Shown here piece by piece: positions 36,244 to 45,646 of a stretch of DNA of 64,000 nt. Origin of the DNA: Blastopirellula marina (GTDB taxonomy: Bacteria > Planctomycetota > Planctomycetia > Pirellulales > Pirellulaceae); the NCBI RefSeq assembly GCF_002967765.1, contig NZ_PUHY01000004.1:186001-250000 (forward strand), in the 5' to 3' direction. The stretch's first letter is position 1, and every line of letters begins with the position of its first letter. Both the position numbers and the translations under genes were made by a program. The notes under the pieces were generated by a model. The model saw nothing but the letters and a program-made list of their open reading frames with translations. It was not told where the DNA came from and did no database searches.

Positions 36244-37131
36244 CTAACCTAACATGCGATCGAGGCCGGCGAGCGCGACATGCCAAGCGGCTCGGCGTGA
36301 TTCTTGCGTTTGCCACCACTGAGTGACGATTTCAGCAAGGGCTTCATGGCCAGCATGAGCGACTTGCCAAAGCTTCAGCGCTTCAGCCAGGGAAACCGTT
36401 CCTGGCCTGACCAGTTCTACCTCTTCTGCCGCGTACAGTATTGCGGGCAGAGTCGCCAGTCGAGCGACCATCGGTATTCGGTCGGGTTCGATCAATTCAC
36501 TGTACTTGGGAAGATCGATATTCAGTTGTGAAATCAACCATCCCAAACGTACCACTTCGGGCAGTTGAGGGTGAGGGTCATATAGCATCGCTTCCATGCG
36601 GAGGCTGTTGTAGCTTAAGTGAGCCGTTCCCCGGCCACCGCTGACCGGAAGGACGAGGATCACCGAGGCAAGGTCGGGGATGAACTCTTCTGGAAGGACG
36701 CGATTAAGAAAGTACATCAAACCTGGACCGCGAGCTTCCCAGGCCTCTTGTAGCGGCCGGCGGCGCAAAGATAGCTCTTCGTTCACTTTGGGAACGGCGG
36801 ATTGGTACGCTACGGCTAAATCCGCAAGTGCACCGCTGATTGTCGCTCGATGTGAAGATTCGCTCACATCCAAGCCACGCGTTTTCCGCAATACCACGCC
36901 AGCCAGTTCGCTCTTTCCGGTCATCTGGGCCGAAAGCGGCAAAGCGTGTCGCCAGAACAGTTTCGGCGCGATCGCAGCTCGTTCGACCTCTTGAATAAGC
37001 CGCTTTGCAGCCGGTGCAACATGGGTGACAAGACTTTCCGAGGCATTTTCTGGGGCTTTCCCGGACAGAATTTGGGCCGCATGCAAGCAACTTGTCCAGC
37101 TATTTTCTTGCCAGCGAAGTTCCAGATTCAT
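36244..37131 (-). CDS. Unrecognised cytoplasmic protein, mostly helical
   Basis: 295 residues; GGAAGGAA lies 7 nt before ATG 37131. The sequence is rich in Ala, Leu and Glu and appears helical throughout, with no signal, membrane segment or catalytic motif that I recognise. A Gly-rich turn VLPVSGGRGTAHLSYNS lies near residue 160. It diverges from the arginine decarboxylase gene. No function is assigned. Confidence 0.65.
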   Translation of the reverse strand: MNLELRWQENSWTSCLHAAQILSGKAPENASESLVTHVAPAAKRLIQEVERAAIAPKLFWRHALPLSAQMTGKSELAGVVLRKTRGLDVSESSHRATISGALADLAVAYQSAVPKVNEELSLRRRPLQEAWEARGPGLMYFLNRVLPEEFIPDLASVILVLPVSGGRGTAHLSYNSLRMEAMLYDPHPQLPEVVRLGWLISQLNIDLPKYSELIEPDRIPMVARLATLPAILYAAEEVELVRPGTVSLAEALKLWQVAHAGHEALAEIVTQWWQTQESRRAAWHVALAGLDRMLG

Positions 37132-37283
37132 CCTTAGGTTCCTTCCGTTGGGGCGGGAGTTTGTTCTAAAATCATCTCTTTCATCCAGGCTGGCCGCAAA
37201 CGATTAGGGAGATTGCTTCCTGCGAGATGTCGGCCTGATACCCCAACTCTATGTTCTACACGCGCCCAGGGAGAGTGGAACTC

Positions 37284-39188
37284 ATGCTGAAAGAAAACGG
37301 AAACCGATGGTCGATCGGCGATTCTACCGATTTGTACGAAATCGACCGTTGGGGAAAGAACTATTTCAGTATTAACGAATCTGGAAACGTTGTTGTTCAC
37401 CCCTCCAAGTCGACAGAACATGGCATCGACCTGAAAGCCGTTGTCGATCGCATGGAAGATCGAGGAATCGACTTGCCGATCTTGCTTCGATTCAGCGAGA
37501 TCCTGCAAAATCGTCTGAAGGAAATCCACGATGCTTTTGCCACGGCGATCAATGACTACGAATACCAGAACAAGTATTCGTGTATCTATCCGATCAAGGT
37601 GAATCAGCAGCGTCACGTAGTTGAGGAAGTGCTCGATTACGGTCGTCCCTATGGTTTCGGGCTGGAAGCAGGTAGCAAGCCTGAGCTACTTGCCGTGATC
37701 GCAATGACGGACGATACGACCCCGATTATCTGCAACGGCTTTAAAGACGCCGAATACATCGAAATTGCGATGTATGGTCAAAAGCTGGGACGCACAATCA
37801 TTCCGGTTGTGGAAAAGTACACCGAGCTCGATTTGATCCTTCGCACCGCCGAACAGATTGGTGTGCGGCCCAAGATTGGGTTCCGCGTCAAGCTGGCCTC
37901 GCGTGGTAAGGGACGCTGGTCGGCAAGTGGCGGCTATCACAGTAAATTTGGCCTGACCGTGACCGAAGTCTTACGAGCCCTGGACGAACTAAAATCGCGG
38001 GGGATGGAAGATTGTTTCCAGTTGCTGCATTACCATCAGGGCAGCCAAGTGAGCAACATTCGTTACGTGAAAGCTGCACTGATCGAAGCGGCCCGCATCT
38101 ACGTCGACTTATCGAAACGTGGTGCTGGGCTGAAATATCTGGATGTCGGCGGTGGTTTGGGGGTCGACTACGATGGCTCGCAAACGGACTTCCATTCCAG
38201 CATGAATTATACGTTGGAAGAATATGCCCGCGACGTCGTATCGCACGTTCAATCGATCTGCAACGAGGCGGAGGTTCCTCATCCGCACTTGTTGTCGGAA
38301 AGCGGCCGTGCGGTCGTTGCTTTCCATAGCGTGCTCGTGTTTGGCACCTTGGGGGTTGCGGAACAAGGGCTCGGCGAGCTGAAAAAAGAGATCGATGCGG
38401 ATACGCCGACCCCCCTTCGCGATTTGAAAGAAGCATACGCTTCAGTCAGCCCACGAACGGTGCTCGAGAGTTTTCACGATGCTCAAATGGCTTTGGACAT
38501 GGCGTTATCCATGTTCGGCAACGGCAATCTGACTTTGGAAGAGCGAAGTGAGGCGGAGACGCTTTACTGGAATCTCTGCTTTAAGATTCGCGGTTTGATC
38601 TCGGAGCTGGATCATGTACCGGAAGAGTTCGAAGGGCTCGATCGCATGTTGTGCGACACCTACTTCTGTAACTTCTCGCTTTTCCAGTCGCTGCCGGACA
38701 ACTGGGCAATTAGTCAGCTATTCCCGATCATGCCGATCCATCGCCTGGATGAAGAACCACAAAGACATGCGGTGATCGGCGACATCACGTGCGATAGCGA
38801 TGGCAAGATCGACCAGTTCATCGACCGCCGTCACATCAAGCGAACGTTGCAATTGCATCGTTATGATGGAAAGCCTTATTACATGGCTGCGTTCCTCGTA
38901 GGGGCTTACCAAGAGGTACTCGGCGACCTGCACAACCTGTTCGGCGATACCAACGCCGTGCACGTGGAACTGGATGACCAAGGTGAGCCCACGTTCACCC
39001 ACATCATCAAGGGGGATACAGTGCAGGAAGTGCTGCATTACATGCAATACAACGAAGAAGAGCTCACGCGACAGATGCAGCGGAGCGTCGAGCAGTCGAT
39101 CAAGAAGGGCGTGATTGAGCAGCGGGAAGCAGGCGCGATCATGAAGTTTTACGAGTCAGGGCTGCGTGGCTACACCTATCTGGAATAG
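37284..39188 (+). CDS. speA: Biosynthetic arginine decarboxylase
   Basis: About 634 residues. The frame opens at 37251; ATG 37284 is chosen because GGGAGAG precedes it and the protein then starts in the family's usual way (WSIGDSTDLYEIDRWG). The enzyme converts arginine to agmatine and CO2, the first step of the agmatine route to putrescine. The PLP lysine is Lys105 in YPIKVNQQRH. Other family features are GRPYGFGLEAGSKPEL, LDVGGGLGVDYDG, the LLSESGRA motif and the active-site DTYFCNFSLFQS. Length matches E. coli SpeA (about 658). A strong bidirectional terminator follows. Confidence 0.96.
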   Translation: MLKENGNRWSIGDSTDLYEIDRWGKNYFSINESGNVVVHPSKSTEHGIDLKAVVDRMEDRGIDLPILLRFSEILQNRLKEIHDAFATAINDYEYQNKYSCIYPIKVNQQRHVVEEVLDYGRPYGFGLEAGSKPELLAVIAMTDDTTPIICNGFKDAEYIEIAMYGQKLGRTIIPVVEKYTELDLILRTAEQIGVRPKIGFRVKLASRGKGRWSASGGYHSKFGLTVTEVLRALDELKSRGMEDCFQLLHYHQGSQVSNIRYVKAALIEAARIYVDLSKRGAGLKYLDVGGGLGVDYDGSQTDFHSSMNYTLEEYARDVVSHVQSICNEAEVPHPHLLSESGRAVVAFHSVLVFGTLGVAEQGLGELKKEIDADTPTPLRDLKEAYASVSPRTVLESFHDAQMALDMALSMFGNGNLTLEERSEAETLYWNLCFKIRGLISELDHVPEEFEGLDRMLCDTYFCNFSLFQSLPDNWAISQLFPIMPIHRLDEEPQRHAVIGDITCDSDGKIDQFIDRRHIKRTLQLHRYDGKPYYMAAFLVGAYQEVLGDLHNLFGDTNAVHVELDDQGEPTFTHIIKGDTVQEVLHYMQYNEEELTRQMQRSVEQSIKKGVIEQREAGAIMKFYESGLRGYTYLE

Positions 39189-39223
39189 CCAAAATCGCGA
39201 CCGCTCGCCACATGATTCAAGGA

Positions 39224-39280
39224 AGAAAAATGCCCTGGAGCATTCCCGGTTTACCGGCAATGTTCGCAGGGCATTTCTGT
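39224..39280. terminator. Bidirectional terminator between speA and a lipoprotein gene
   Basis: AAATGCCCTG (39228-39237) pairs perfectly with CAGGGCATTT (39267-39276). Inside it CATT/AATG and CCGG-TTTA-CCGG pair again. An A-run flanks the left side and a T-rich end the right, so it can serve both the plus-strand speA and the minus-strand lipoprotein gene. Confidence 0.88.
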
Positions 39281-39301
39281 TGGCGAGATACGAACTGGGA
39301 A

Positions 39302-39742
39302 CTAATCCTTGAGTTCTAGTACCAAGTTGTCATTACCAGCAGAAGTAACCTTCACACTCAATCCCGACTTGCTGGCATTGCCGAACTTCTGGGGAATGAT
39401 GTACTTGGTCTTGGTTTGTTTGTTATCTGGGTCGCCACCCGACACATCGACCGACTCGGTCTTGGTGACGGTCACAGCAAAATCGCCTTCGGGCATGCCT
39501 TTGTGAGGAGGAAAAGCCTGAGCGGTGAATCGACCTTCGGCGTCAGTACGTGCGGACGCGCCGACTTTGCCGTTCTTTGGGGCAAAGACGACGATTGCTT
39601 CCGCCACGGGACTGTTGTGGTAAGTCACCTGTCCTGAAACGTTATAAAGCGGTGGTGCTCCTTCGGGGAGCGGAGTTTCGCTTGACGTACATCCAGCCAG
39701 GGCAACGGCCAGCAAGCAAAGCATCGTGGTGCGTATCAACAT
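39302..39742 (-). CDS. Small lipoprotein with carboxypeptidase-regulatory-like fold
   Basis: 146 residues. The open frame continues upstream to 40297, but that part is the shadow of the DUF1559 gene. ATG 39742 with GGAG 9 nt upstream opens a lipoprotein signal (LLAVALAGC). The body begins YNVSGQVTYHNSPVAEAIVVF, the carboxypeptidase-regulatory-like strand pattern, and includes EGRFTAQAFPPHKGMPEGDF. It is the partner of the DUF1559 gene 118 nt upstream, the second such pair in the window. Confidence 0.85.
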   Translation of the reverse strand: MLIRTTMLCLLAVALAGCTSSETPLPEGAPPLYNVSGQVTYHNSPVAEAIVVFAPKNGKVGASARTDAEGRFTAQAFPPHKGMPEGDFAVTVTKTESVDVSGGDPDNKQTKTKYIIPQKFGNASKSGLSVKVTSAGNDNLVLELKD

Positions 39743-39860
39743 GGGAGAAATCTCCAACGGAAATTCAAAGAGAAAATCAAGCGCGTGTCGGCAAGTAAGC
39801 GGGCCGTTGATTTGTCCCGCTCTTTGTTCGTTGGTCAGCCAATCATGGTGCGTTAGACCA

Positions 39861-40928
39861 CTAGTTGGCAGTGTAGGTTTCGCCACCGTTGCGAGTGCCC
39901 ATCGCACCCCAGACACCGAACGGGGAATAGCCCGATCCGTTGTACGCTGGAGGAGTTGCCGATTGGTTGCCGGTATCGACCGTTTCCGAGACGAACTTGG
40001 TTGAACCGTCCCCCATGGTGCAAAGCACACCGCCTGGGTGGCGGCTGCCAGCACTGTACATGCCTGGGTACCAGTGACTTCCACTGCTGCTGAAGCAGGA
40101 AGGCGAGTTCGGAGGCATGATGGTGTTAAAGCCGGAGAAGTACTCGGCACCGTCAGCGAAGCGGAAGCCACGCGATGTATCGCTGGTCCAACCACCAGAG
40201 TAGTATGCACGATTGGTGTAGTCGTAGGTCGCTTTACAAGCCGAAGGAGTCGTGATTCCGGTGCTGCTGGACACCATGCCGATGTCGCTGGTACCAAGCG
40301 GGCGAACGAGCTCCGACAGGGCGATCGTATTGGAAGTACCGTCGGTCATATCACGGAAGCCGTAGCATTGATACGATCCGAAAAGGCCACGAGATGGGCG
40401 TGGTGTGGGGGCGGTTTCGCTGCCGGTCGCTGTGCCGTTCAGGCTGTCGCCACCACAGAAGACGTAGTTGTAAATCCCTCGCTCTGAGCCAGCTGGAACG
40501 CCCGTGCTGCCATCGGATGGACAAAGCAGGGCGTCCAGTTTGAATCCAGCGAAAGCACCGTCCCAAGGAGCCAGTTGACCCGGCTGGATCAACTGATTGT
40601 AAAGCGCTTCCTGCTCGAAGAACGGTAGCAAGGCCATCATGCCGCTGATACGTGTTCGCTGATAGCCAGATCCCGGTGTACCGGTGCCCATGTTACGAGC
40701 TGGGAACTTACCGTAGGTGTCGTGATAGTTGTGTAACGACAACCCAAGTTGCTTCATGTTGTTCGAGCACTGCATGCGGCGAGCCGCTTCACGAGCCTGC
40801 TGAACCGCCGGCAGAAGCAAGGCAATAAGAACGCCGATGATGGCGATTACCACAAGCAATTCGACGAGTGTGAAACCGCGTGTATTCGCGGTGCGCGCAA
40901 ATCGGTTGCGCTGAACTTGAGACTGCAT
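39861..40928 (-). CDS. DUF1559 protein with prepilin-type N-terminus
   Basis: About 355 residues. The frame reaches 41087, but ATG 40928 with AGGAAC upstream places the prepilin signal [20 protein letters not shown] close to the N-terminus, as in the family. The DUF1559 core [24 protein letters not shown] and the C-terminal [16 protein letters not shown] are clear. It resembles the DUF1559 protein at 34631-35572 in layout and is likewise followed by a lipoprotein gene. Confidence 0.93.
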   Translation of the reverse strand: MQSQVQRNRFARTANTRGFTLVELLVVIAIIGVLIALLLPAVQQAREAARRMQCSNNMKQLGLSLHNYHDTYGKFPARNMGTGTPGSGYQRTRISGMMALLPFFEQEALYNQLIQPGQLAPWDGAFAGFKLDALLCPSDGSTGVPAGSERGIYNYVFCGGDSLNGTATGSETAPTPRPSRGLFGSYQCYGFRDMTDGTSNTIALSELVRPLGTSDIGMVSSSTGITTPSACKATYDYTNRAYYSGGWTSDTSRGFRFADGAEYFSGFNTIMPPNSPSCFSSSGSHWYPGMYSAGSRHPGGVLCTMGDGSTKFVSETVDTGNQSATPPAYNGSGYSPFGVWGAMGTRNGGETYTAN

Positions 40929-41174
40929 TTCAAAGTTCCTGGAAGATGATGGATGGGATGTAAAAAGACAGCTATCGGCGACAAGCGTTGTCGCGACTGC
41001 TGGCATGTTCCTGAGAAATAATTCCGCAAAAATTAAACACTTCTGTCGGAAGTGTCTGGCCTCTGCGTTGGGGCAGGATGTGGGCACTCAACTCAGATGT
41101 GGGGAAATGAATTGAGTGTGCGTCCAACTTTTATAGTAACACCAAGAAATTGTAAAGGTAGCGACAATTTTCTT

Positions 41175-44100
41175 TTAGTTGACAGCAGCCCTTCGAATGG
41201 TGTAGTGAGCTTCCTTGGGCCAAAGGGTTTTACCCTGGCCTGCGACCTCATCATCGAGAAATATCTCGTACACGAACCCTTCTCGAAGTGGGGATTCAAG
41301 AGTGATGGTGGCCACGAGACGATCATTGGACAGTTGGACAGAAGTTACGTTTTCTAGTTGACGTTTTTTGTCGTCCCCACCATAAGCAGGTGTGGATTCG
41401 CGGGTATATGACGCAACAGTATAGTTCGACGGAAGGGTACCTAACGCCACATCGACTTGCTGTGTAAAGCGAATTTGAAAGCCAGTCGGTGTCAAAGTCA
41501 CTTCATCGATCCCCATGGGGAGATGAACTGACTTCGGCCGCATGCGGGTAAACGCACCAACGTTGTTACCACCTCCCCACCCGGCATCACGGATGTTACC
41601 GACGTAGACATCTCCGTCCGGAGCGACGGCACAGCTGATGGGTCCTAGAAGACCTTTTTCCGCCTCCTTGGGTGGATCGACTGTCAGCGGGTAGACCGCA
41701 CCTTGGATGACATCTCCCACATGTTCAAAGCTCATCCGGACAAGACGTCTGGTGTCGTATTCGCAGCCGATCATATCGCCTTCCCAGGGACCGTAGAGGT
41801 CGTAGCCTAGTTTCTCCCGCTCGTTCGCGGGAGTTTCGAGAAAGCAGATGCCGTTCACACTACGTGTCCAAGGATGCGGAATGGCAATTGACGGAGGAGT
41901 CTCTTCAGGGGCAAACCCTGGAACACGATCGATCTTGTTGATGAATCCATACCGGAGGCCAGGGACGACATGGTTCAATTCGTTGAATGGATTCCAGTTG
42001 CCTTGGTTGTCGGTCACGAACAAGTCGCCTGCCTTGTTACGGGCGATTCCCATCGGAAAACGATGTCCGGCAGTCAGTTCTTCGATGCGGAACGATTGCC
42101 CTTCTGGATTGGACGATTCGGGGATCAGCTTTAAGACGGTTCCACGATACTTGGCTGCCTCTGCACTACGGTCGTCCTGTTGGCAGGGAATTGCGACGTA
42201 GTAGTTCCCTTCTTCATCCTGAGGCAGGCCAACCGCCCAGTCGTGATAGTCATCGGTATGTCCCCAGCCGTCGGCTAAGGTAGTCACGCGTTCAATTTTT
42301 CCATCACCATTCTCATCCCACAGCCGCAGCAAAGCGTATTTGTTGACGACGTCGATATACTTCTCGTGCGCCTTCAAGCCGTAAGGGGCTGCGTACTCAT
42401 CCCCGAACTGCTGGTAGGTGTCTTCCAGCCCGTCTCCATCGGTGTCGGTAAGTTTCCATATGCGTCCCTTTAACGATGCGGCAATCAGGCTTCCATCGGG
42501 TTGCCAGTCCATCGCAATCGGCATCATTTCGGTCGTAATCGGAAGCCGGGCCGCATTCCAACCGGGGATGATATCCAACTGCACGGCTGCCGACTTGCGT
42601 TCTGGAATCTCCGGCGTAGGCTGCAGAATCTCACCTGGCAGATCCAAATGAAATGTCATCGAGATCGTCGAGTCGTCGCCCGAGGAAATCCAAACCACAC
42701 CTTGGTCGTCCACGCTGACTCCAGGTGACTTGTCGACGTCGATACGCACATCGCCGGAGGTAAAGCGGAATGATTCGCTGATCGAGGTATCTCGCTCGAA
42801 TGGTCCAGCGAGCGACTGTTTGGGAAGTTGCAAGCCGACCTTGCTACCTGCGGGGATGTCTGCAAACGTCAGTACGCGGCGGAACGAATTGATGGGTTGA
42901 TCCTCGCTCGTCCATTCGGGCGAGAGCATTTGCCGAACGCTGAGGGGCACGGCATCTGAACCACCGAACTTTAAGTCGTGCGTCCAAGAAACACGCTCCC
43001 CTTCATAGTCAATCTCCTTAAAACGGGTGAAGAACTGACCATCGCGAATCGGTTTCCGCAGCTTCCCAGCGGCATCCTTAAGAAGAATCTCCGGTCCATT
43101 GGCAGTCTCTTGCAAGAGGCCGCGACCACCAGCTTCCCAGTGCCACGTTTTGCCCTCGCTGCGTTGTCGTGCGATGTCTCCAACCCACCACTGTTTGAGC
43201 GAGGCGGATTCGAGGTCGTACAAGACATTGTTTCGATTGGGGAGACCAACCAGTAGAGGTTTGATCAATACCTGCTTCGCATCCAGTTTCATCACATCGG
43301 TCAGCACAATCGGTCGAACGGCGGCTTCTCGTCGACCGTCATGTCGAACAATTCGGACCGGATCAGGTTTCGGCGGGGTGAAGTCTGGCGTATTCAGTAC
43401 ATGCCAGACAGCCGCCAGTTGGGTGTCGACATCGTTATCGAGGATGCCTTGTACAGGCAGTTTGACACTGGGCATCTCCATGCGCGGAACGATTCGTGCA
43501 GGATCGTGCACCCAGCGATAGAACCATGGTTCTCGAATTCTTTTGCCAAGCATCGACAAGTCAGGCCCTTTGGCGTTCAGCGGTGCTTTGGGAGGCACCA
43601 TCTGGCCGACCTGGTGACAACTGGTACAACCGAAGCCATCGGTCGTCACAAGACGAGACCCAGCGACCGTGGCCGCCAAGCCGTCGCTCTGCGGAACGTC
43701 GATCATCGCCGGCCCATTCTCCGGGATGCGGTCCTGAGCGACAAAGAAATCAACTAGGGCTGCTTGTTCCTGCTCGGTCAAATCGAACTTCGGCATACGG
43801 ACCTTGAGCCAAGGCCGGTGCGTCGGTTCATTACGGCGAATTGCCGCAAGCAGCGCATCGTTGTGAAGTTTGTCTCCCACGCTATTTAAGGAAGGAGGCA
43901 CCATGGCTGGCAGCAATGAAGCCAACTTACCATGGACATCACTGACATGTTTGGCGACGTCCGATAAGCCTCCTTCGACGCCACGTGGATGGCAAGAGAG
44001 GCAGTTGTTCTTCGTCAAGACCCAAGCGGCATCAACCTGCTCTTTCGCTTGATGGATCGCGCGCGAGCGCTGTCGAATGTACGTCTTGATTGCTTCGCGG

Positions 44101-45398
44101 TCTTCCTCCGCCAGCTTGTATCCTGGCTGTCCGGTCTCGGCAACCGGATCGGTGAGACAGGCCTCACGCCAAAGATTGCCGGGACCAAGCGGAGTAATTT
44201 CCTCTCCGGGGGGCAGTATCGCGGCACCCGGCATTTGATGACAGGCATTACAACGGTTCGCGGCAACAACCTCCCTGCCCCGCTTCACTTTACGTGGATC
44301 GAAATCACGAATCGGAGTTCGTGCTTTACCATTCTCACGGCTGAGCGAAGCCAAGAACTGGGCGATATCATCACGTTCTTTGGGATTAAGGTCGTAGACT
44401 GGCATCCGGTGATCCGCATTTAGCTTCGCTGGATCCTTTAGCCAGGTTTGAAAGTAACCTTGTGGGCGTTTCTCGGCGATGTTGGTCAGCTCTGGGCCAC
44501 CCATGACGTTCGCCGTACCGAGTTCGCCAATCTTATGGCATGCGGTACAACCGAGCGTAAGCACCAGGTTTCGACCACTGGCGGCCGAGCCCTTTGCTGG
44601 TAGCGACTTCTCTTTCGTGCGTGGTTTCGATTCCGAAAGCAAATACTCAACGACCGCCTCGACATCGTCGGCCGATAAGTCGAAGTGCGGCATTCTTCGC
44701 AGCGAGTCATTGGCCGCTTCCTGGATATGGCTTCCCAGCCAATCACGCAGCCATGGTTCGGAAATATTGCCGCTCAATGCCGCCAAAGACGGCGCTTTCA
44801 GGGCAGTGGTTTCTCCTTGCATTTCATGACAAGCAACGCAGCGAAAGCCCGCCACGAGTTCGCGTCCGCGCTCAAAGGGTTGCTCGATGGTTTTATCGAT
44901 ATCGTGATAGAAATACTCCGCAGGAATTGGTTCCAGGGGAAAGTCAGGGCCTGACCAGAATAACCGTAGTTCTGCGTTGTCATTCGTCTTGGCGAAATCG
45001 ACTTGGAAGGGATGCCAGTCAAATTTCATCGACAATGGTTTGCCCGAAACCCACTTCGGCCTATCGGTATCGACGTTGAGGACCGTTTCCCCTTCCAAGA
45101 TCACCCGTGCTTTCCCGCTTACGTGGGCATGGATGGTGTATTCGCCGGACGTGCGGCTTAGGAGCAGGCCATCCCATCGCGCGCTGAACTTACCATCGCT
45201 GATTCGCGGATCTGGTGCCGAGTTTTGCCAATCGAACGAAACGGTCGAATCAATGCGGACGCACTGCGAGCCATCGGTGCCGCGAATGGTCGTGATCATG
45301 CCACGGCCAAAGTCTTCCTCGAACTGGGCAGTGGCTGGAGTGGCAAGCCAGGTAATCGTTGCGAGAGTGAGAAATAACGCTGGCGCGAGAAAACGCAT
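41175..45398 (-). CDS. PVC-type five-haem cytochrome fused to PA14 and a dehydrogenase-like propeller
   Basis: About 1407 residues. ATG 45398 is preferred over 45458 because it has AGGA upstream and opens a signal peptide (LAPALFLTLATITWLATPATA). Order: a PA14-like domain about 25-160 (FSARWDGLLLSRTSGEYTIH); five CxxCH haem sites at Cys187, 284, 383, 466 and 591; a linker region with beta-rich segments; then from about 960 a membrane-bound-dehydrogenase/NHL propeller (PIAMDWQPDGSLIAASLKGRIW, then GDLFVTDNQGNWNP). Such proteins are typical of Planctomycetota and Verrucomicrobiota and are thought to oxidise sugars or polysaccharides in the periplasm, passing electrons to haem. The substrate is unknown. 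Confidence 0.92.
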   Translation of the reverse strand: MRFLAPALFLTLATITWLATPATAQFEEDFGRGMITTIRGTDGSQCVRIDSTVSFDWQNSAPDPRISDGKFSARWDGLLLSRTSGEYTIHAHVSGKARVILEGETVLNVDTDRPKWVSGKPLSMKFDWHPFQVDFAKTNDNAELRLFWSGPDFPLEPIPAEYFYHDIDKTIEQPFERGRELVAGFRCVACHEMQGETTALKAPSLAALSGNISEPWLRDWLGSHIQEAANDSLRRMPHFDLSADDVEAVVEYLLSESKPRTKEKSLPAKGSAASGRNLVLTLGCTACHKIGELGTANVMGGPELTNIAEKRPQGYFQTWLKDPAKLNADHRMPVYDLNPKERDDIAQFLASLSRENGKARTPIRDFDPRKVKRGREVVAANRCNACHQMPGAAILPPGEEITPLGPGNLWREACLTDPVAETGQPGYKLAEEDREAIKTYIRQRSRAIHQAKEQVDAAWVLTKNNCLSCHPRGVEGGLSDVAKHVSDVHGKLASLLPAMVPPSLNSVGDKLHNDALLAAIRRNEPTHRPWLKVRMPKFDLTEQEQAALVDFFVAQDRIPENGPAMIDVPQSDGLAATVAGSRLVTTDGFGCTSCHQVGQMVPPKAPLNAKGPDLSMLGKRIREPWFYRWVHDPARIVPRMEMPSVKLPVQGILDNDVDTQLAAVWHVLNTPDFTPPKPDPVRIVRHDGRREAAVRPIVLTDVMKLDAKQVLIKPLLVGLPNRNNVLYDLESASLKQWWVGDIARQRSEGKTWHWEAGGRGLLQETANGPEILLKDAAGKLRKPIRDGQFFTRFKEIDYEGERVSWTHDLKFGGSDAVPLSVRQMLSPEWTSEDQPINSFRRVLTFADIPAGSKVGLQLPKQSLAGPFERDTSISESFRFTSGDVRIDVDKSPGVSVDDQGVVWISSGDDSTISMTFHLDLPGEILQPTPEIPERKSAAVQLDIIPGWNAARLPITTEMMPIAMDWQPDGSLIAASLKGRIWKLTDTDGDGLEDTYQQFGDEYAAPYGLKAHEKYIDVVNKYALLRLWDENGDGKIERVTTLADGWGHTDDYHDWAVGLPQDEEGNYYVAIPCQQDDRSAEAAKYRGTVLKLIPESSNPEGQSFRIEELTAGHRFPMGIARNKAGDLFVTDNQGNWNPFNELNHVVPGLRYGFINKIDRVPGFAPEETPPSIAIPHPWTRSVNGICFLETPANEREKLGYDLYGPWEGDMIGCEYDTRRLVRMSFEHVGDVIQGAVYPLTVDPPKEAEKGLLGPISCAVAPDGDVYVGNIRDAGWGGGNNVGAFTRMRPKSVHLPMGIDEVTLTPTGFQIRFTQQVDVALGTLPSNYTVASYTRESTPAYGGDDKKRQLENVTSVQLSNDRLVATITLESPLREGFVYEIFLDDEVAGQGKTLWPKEAHYTIRRAAVN

Positions 45399-45646
45399 TC
45401 GCTGAATCCTGCAGAGGAGAAACGGGTAGGCGGTCGAAAGGAGGGCTTGGAAGTTCAACTTAGCCCAAAACGAGCTCCAGGTCGAGCTTTAAGGTCTGTC
45501 TTGGTAACGGTTTTTGTCTTTGCCAGCCAGCCGATTCGGGGGAGAGAAGTGGCGATTTGGGGGTTCGCATTGACCTTGCCCTGAACTGAGCATTCTTCCT
45601 ACACTGCCGAAGCGACGGATTTCGGGCTCGATCGAGGTTAGGGAAG

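Noticed and set aside
39743-40297. N-terminal extension of the lipoprotein frame to 40297
   Set aside because: It overlaps the DUF1559 gene in another frame, and the lipoprotein signal with its ribosome site starts at 39742.
40929-41087. Upstream extension of the second DUF1559 frame
   Set aside because: It would bury the prepilin signal about 70 residues in; the family has it near the N-terminus.
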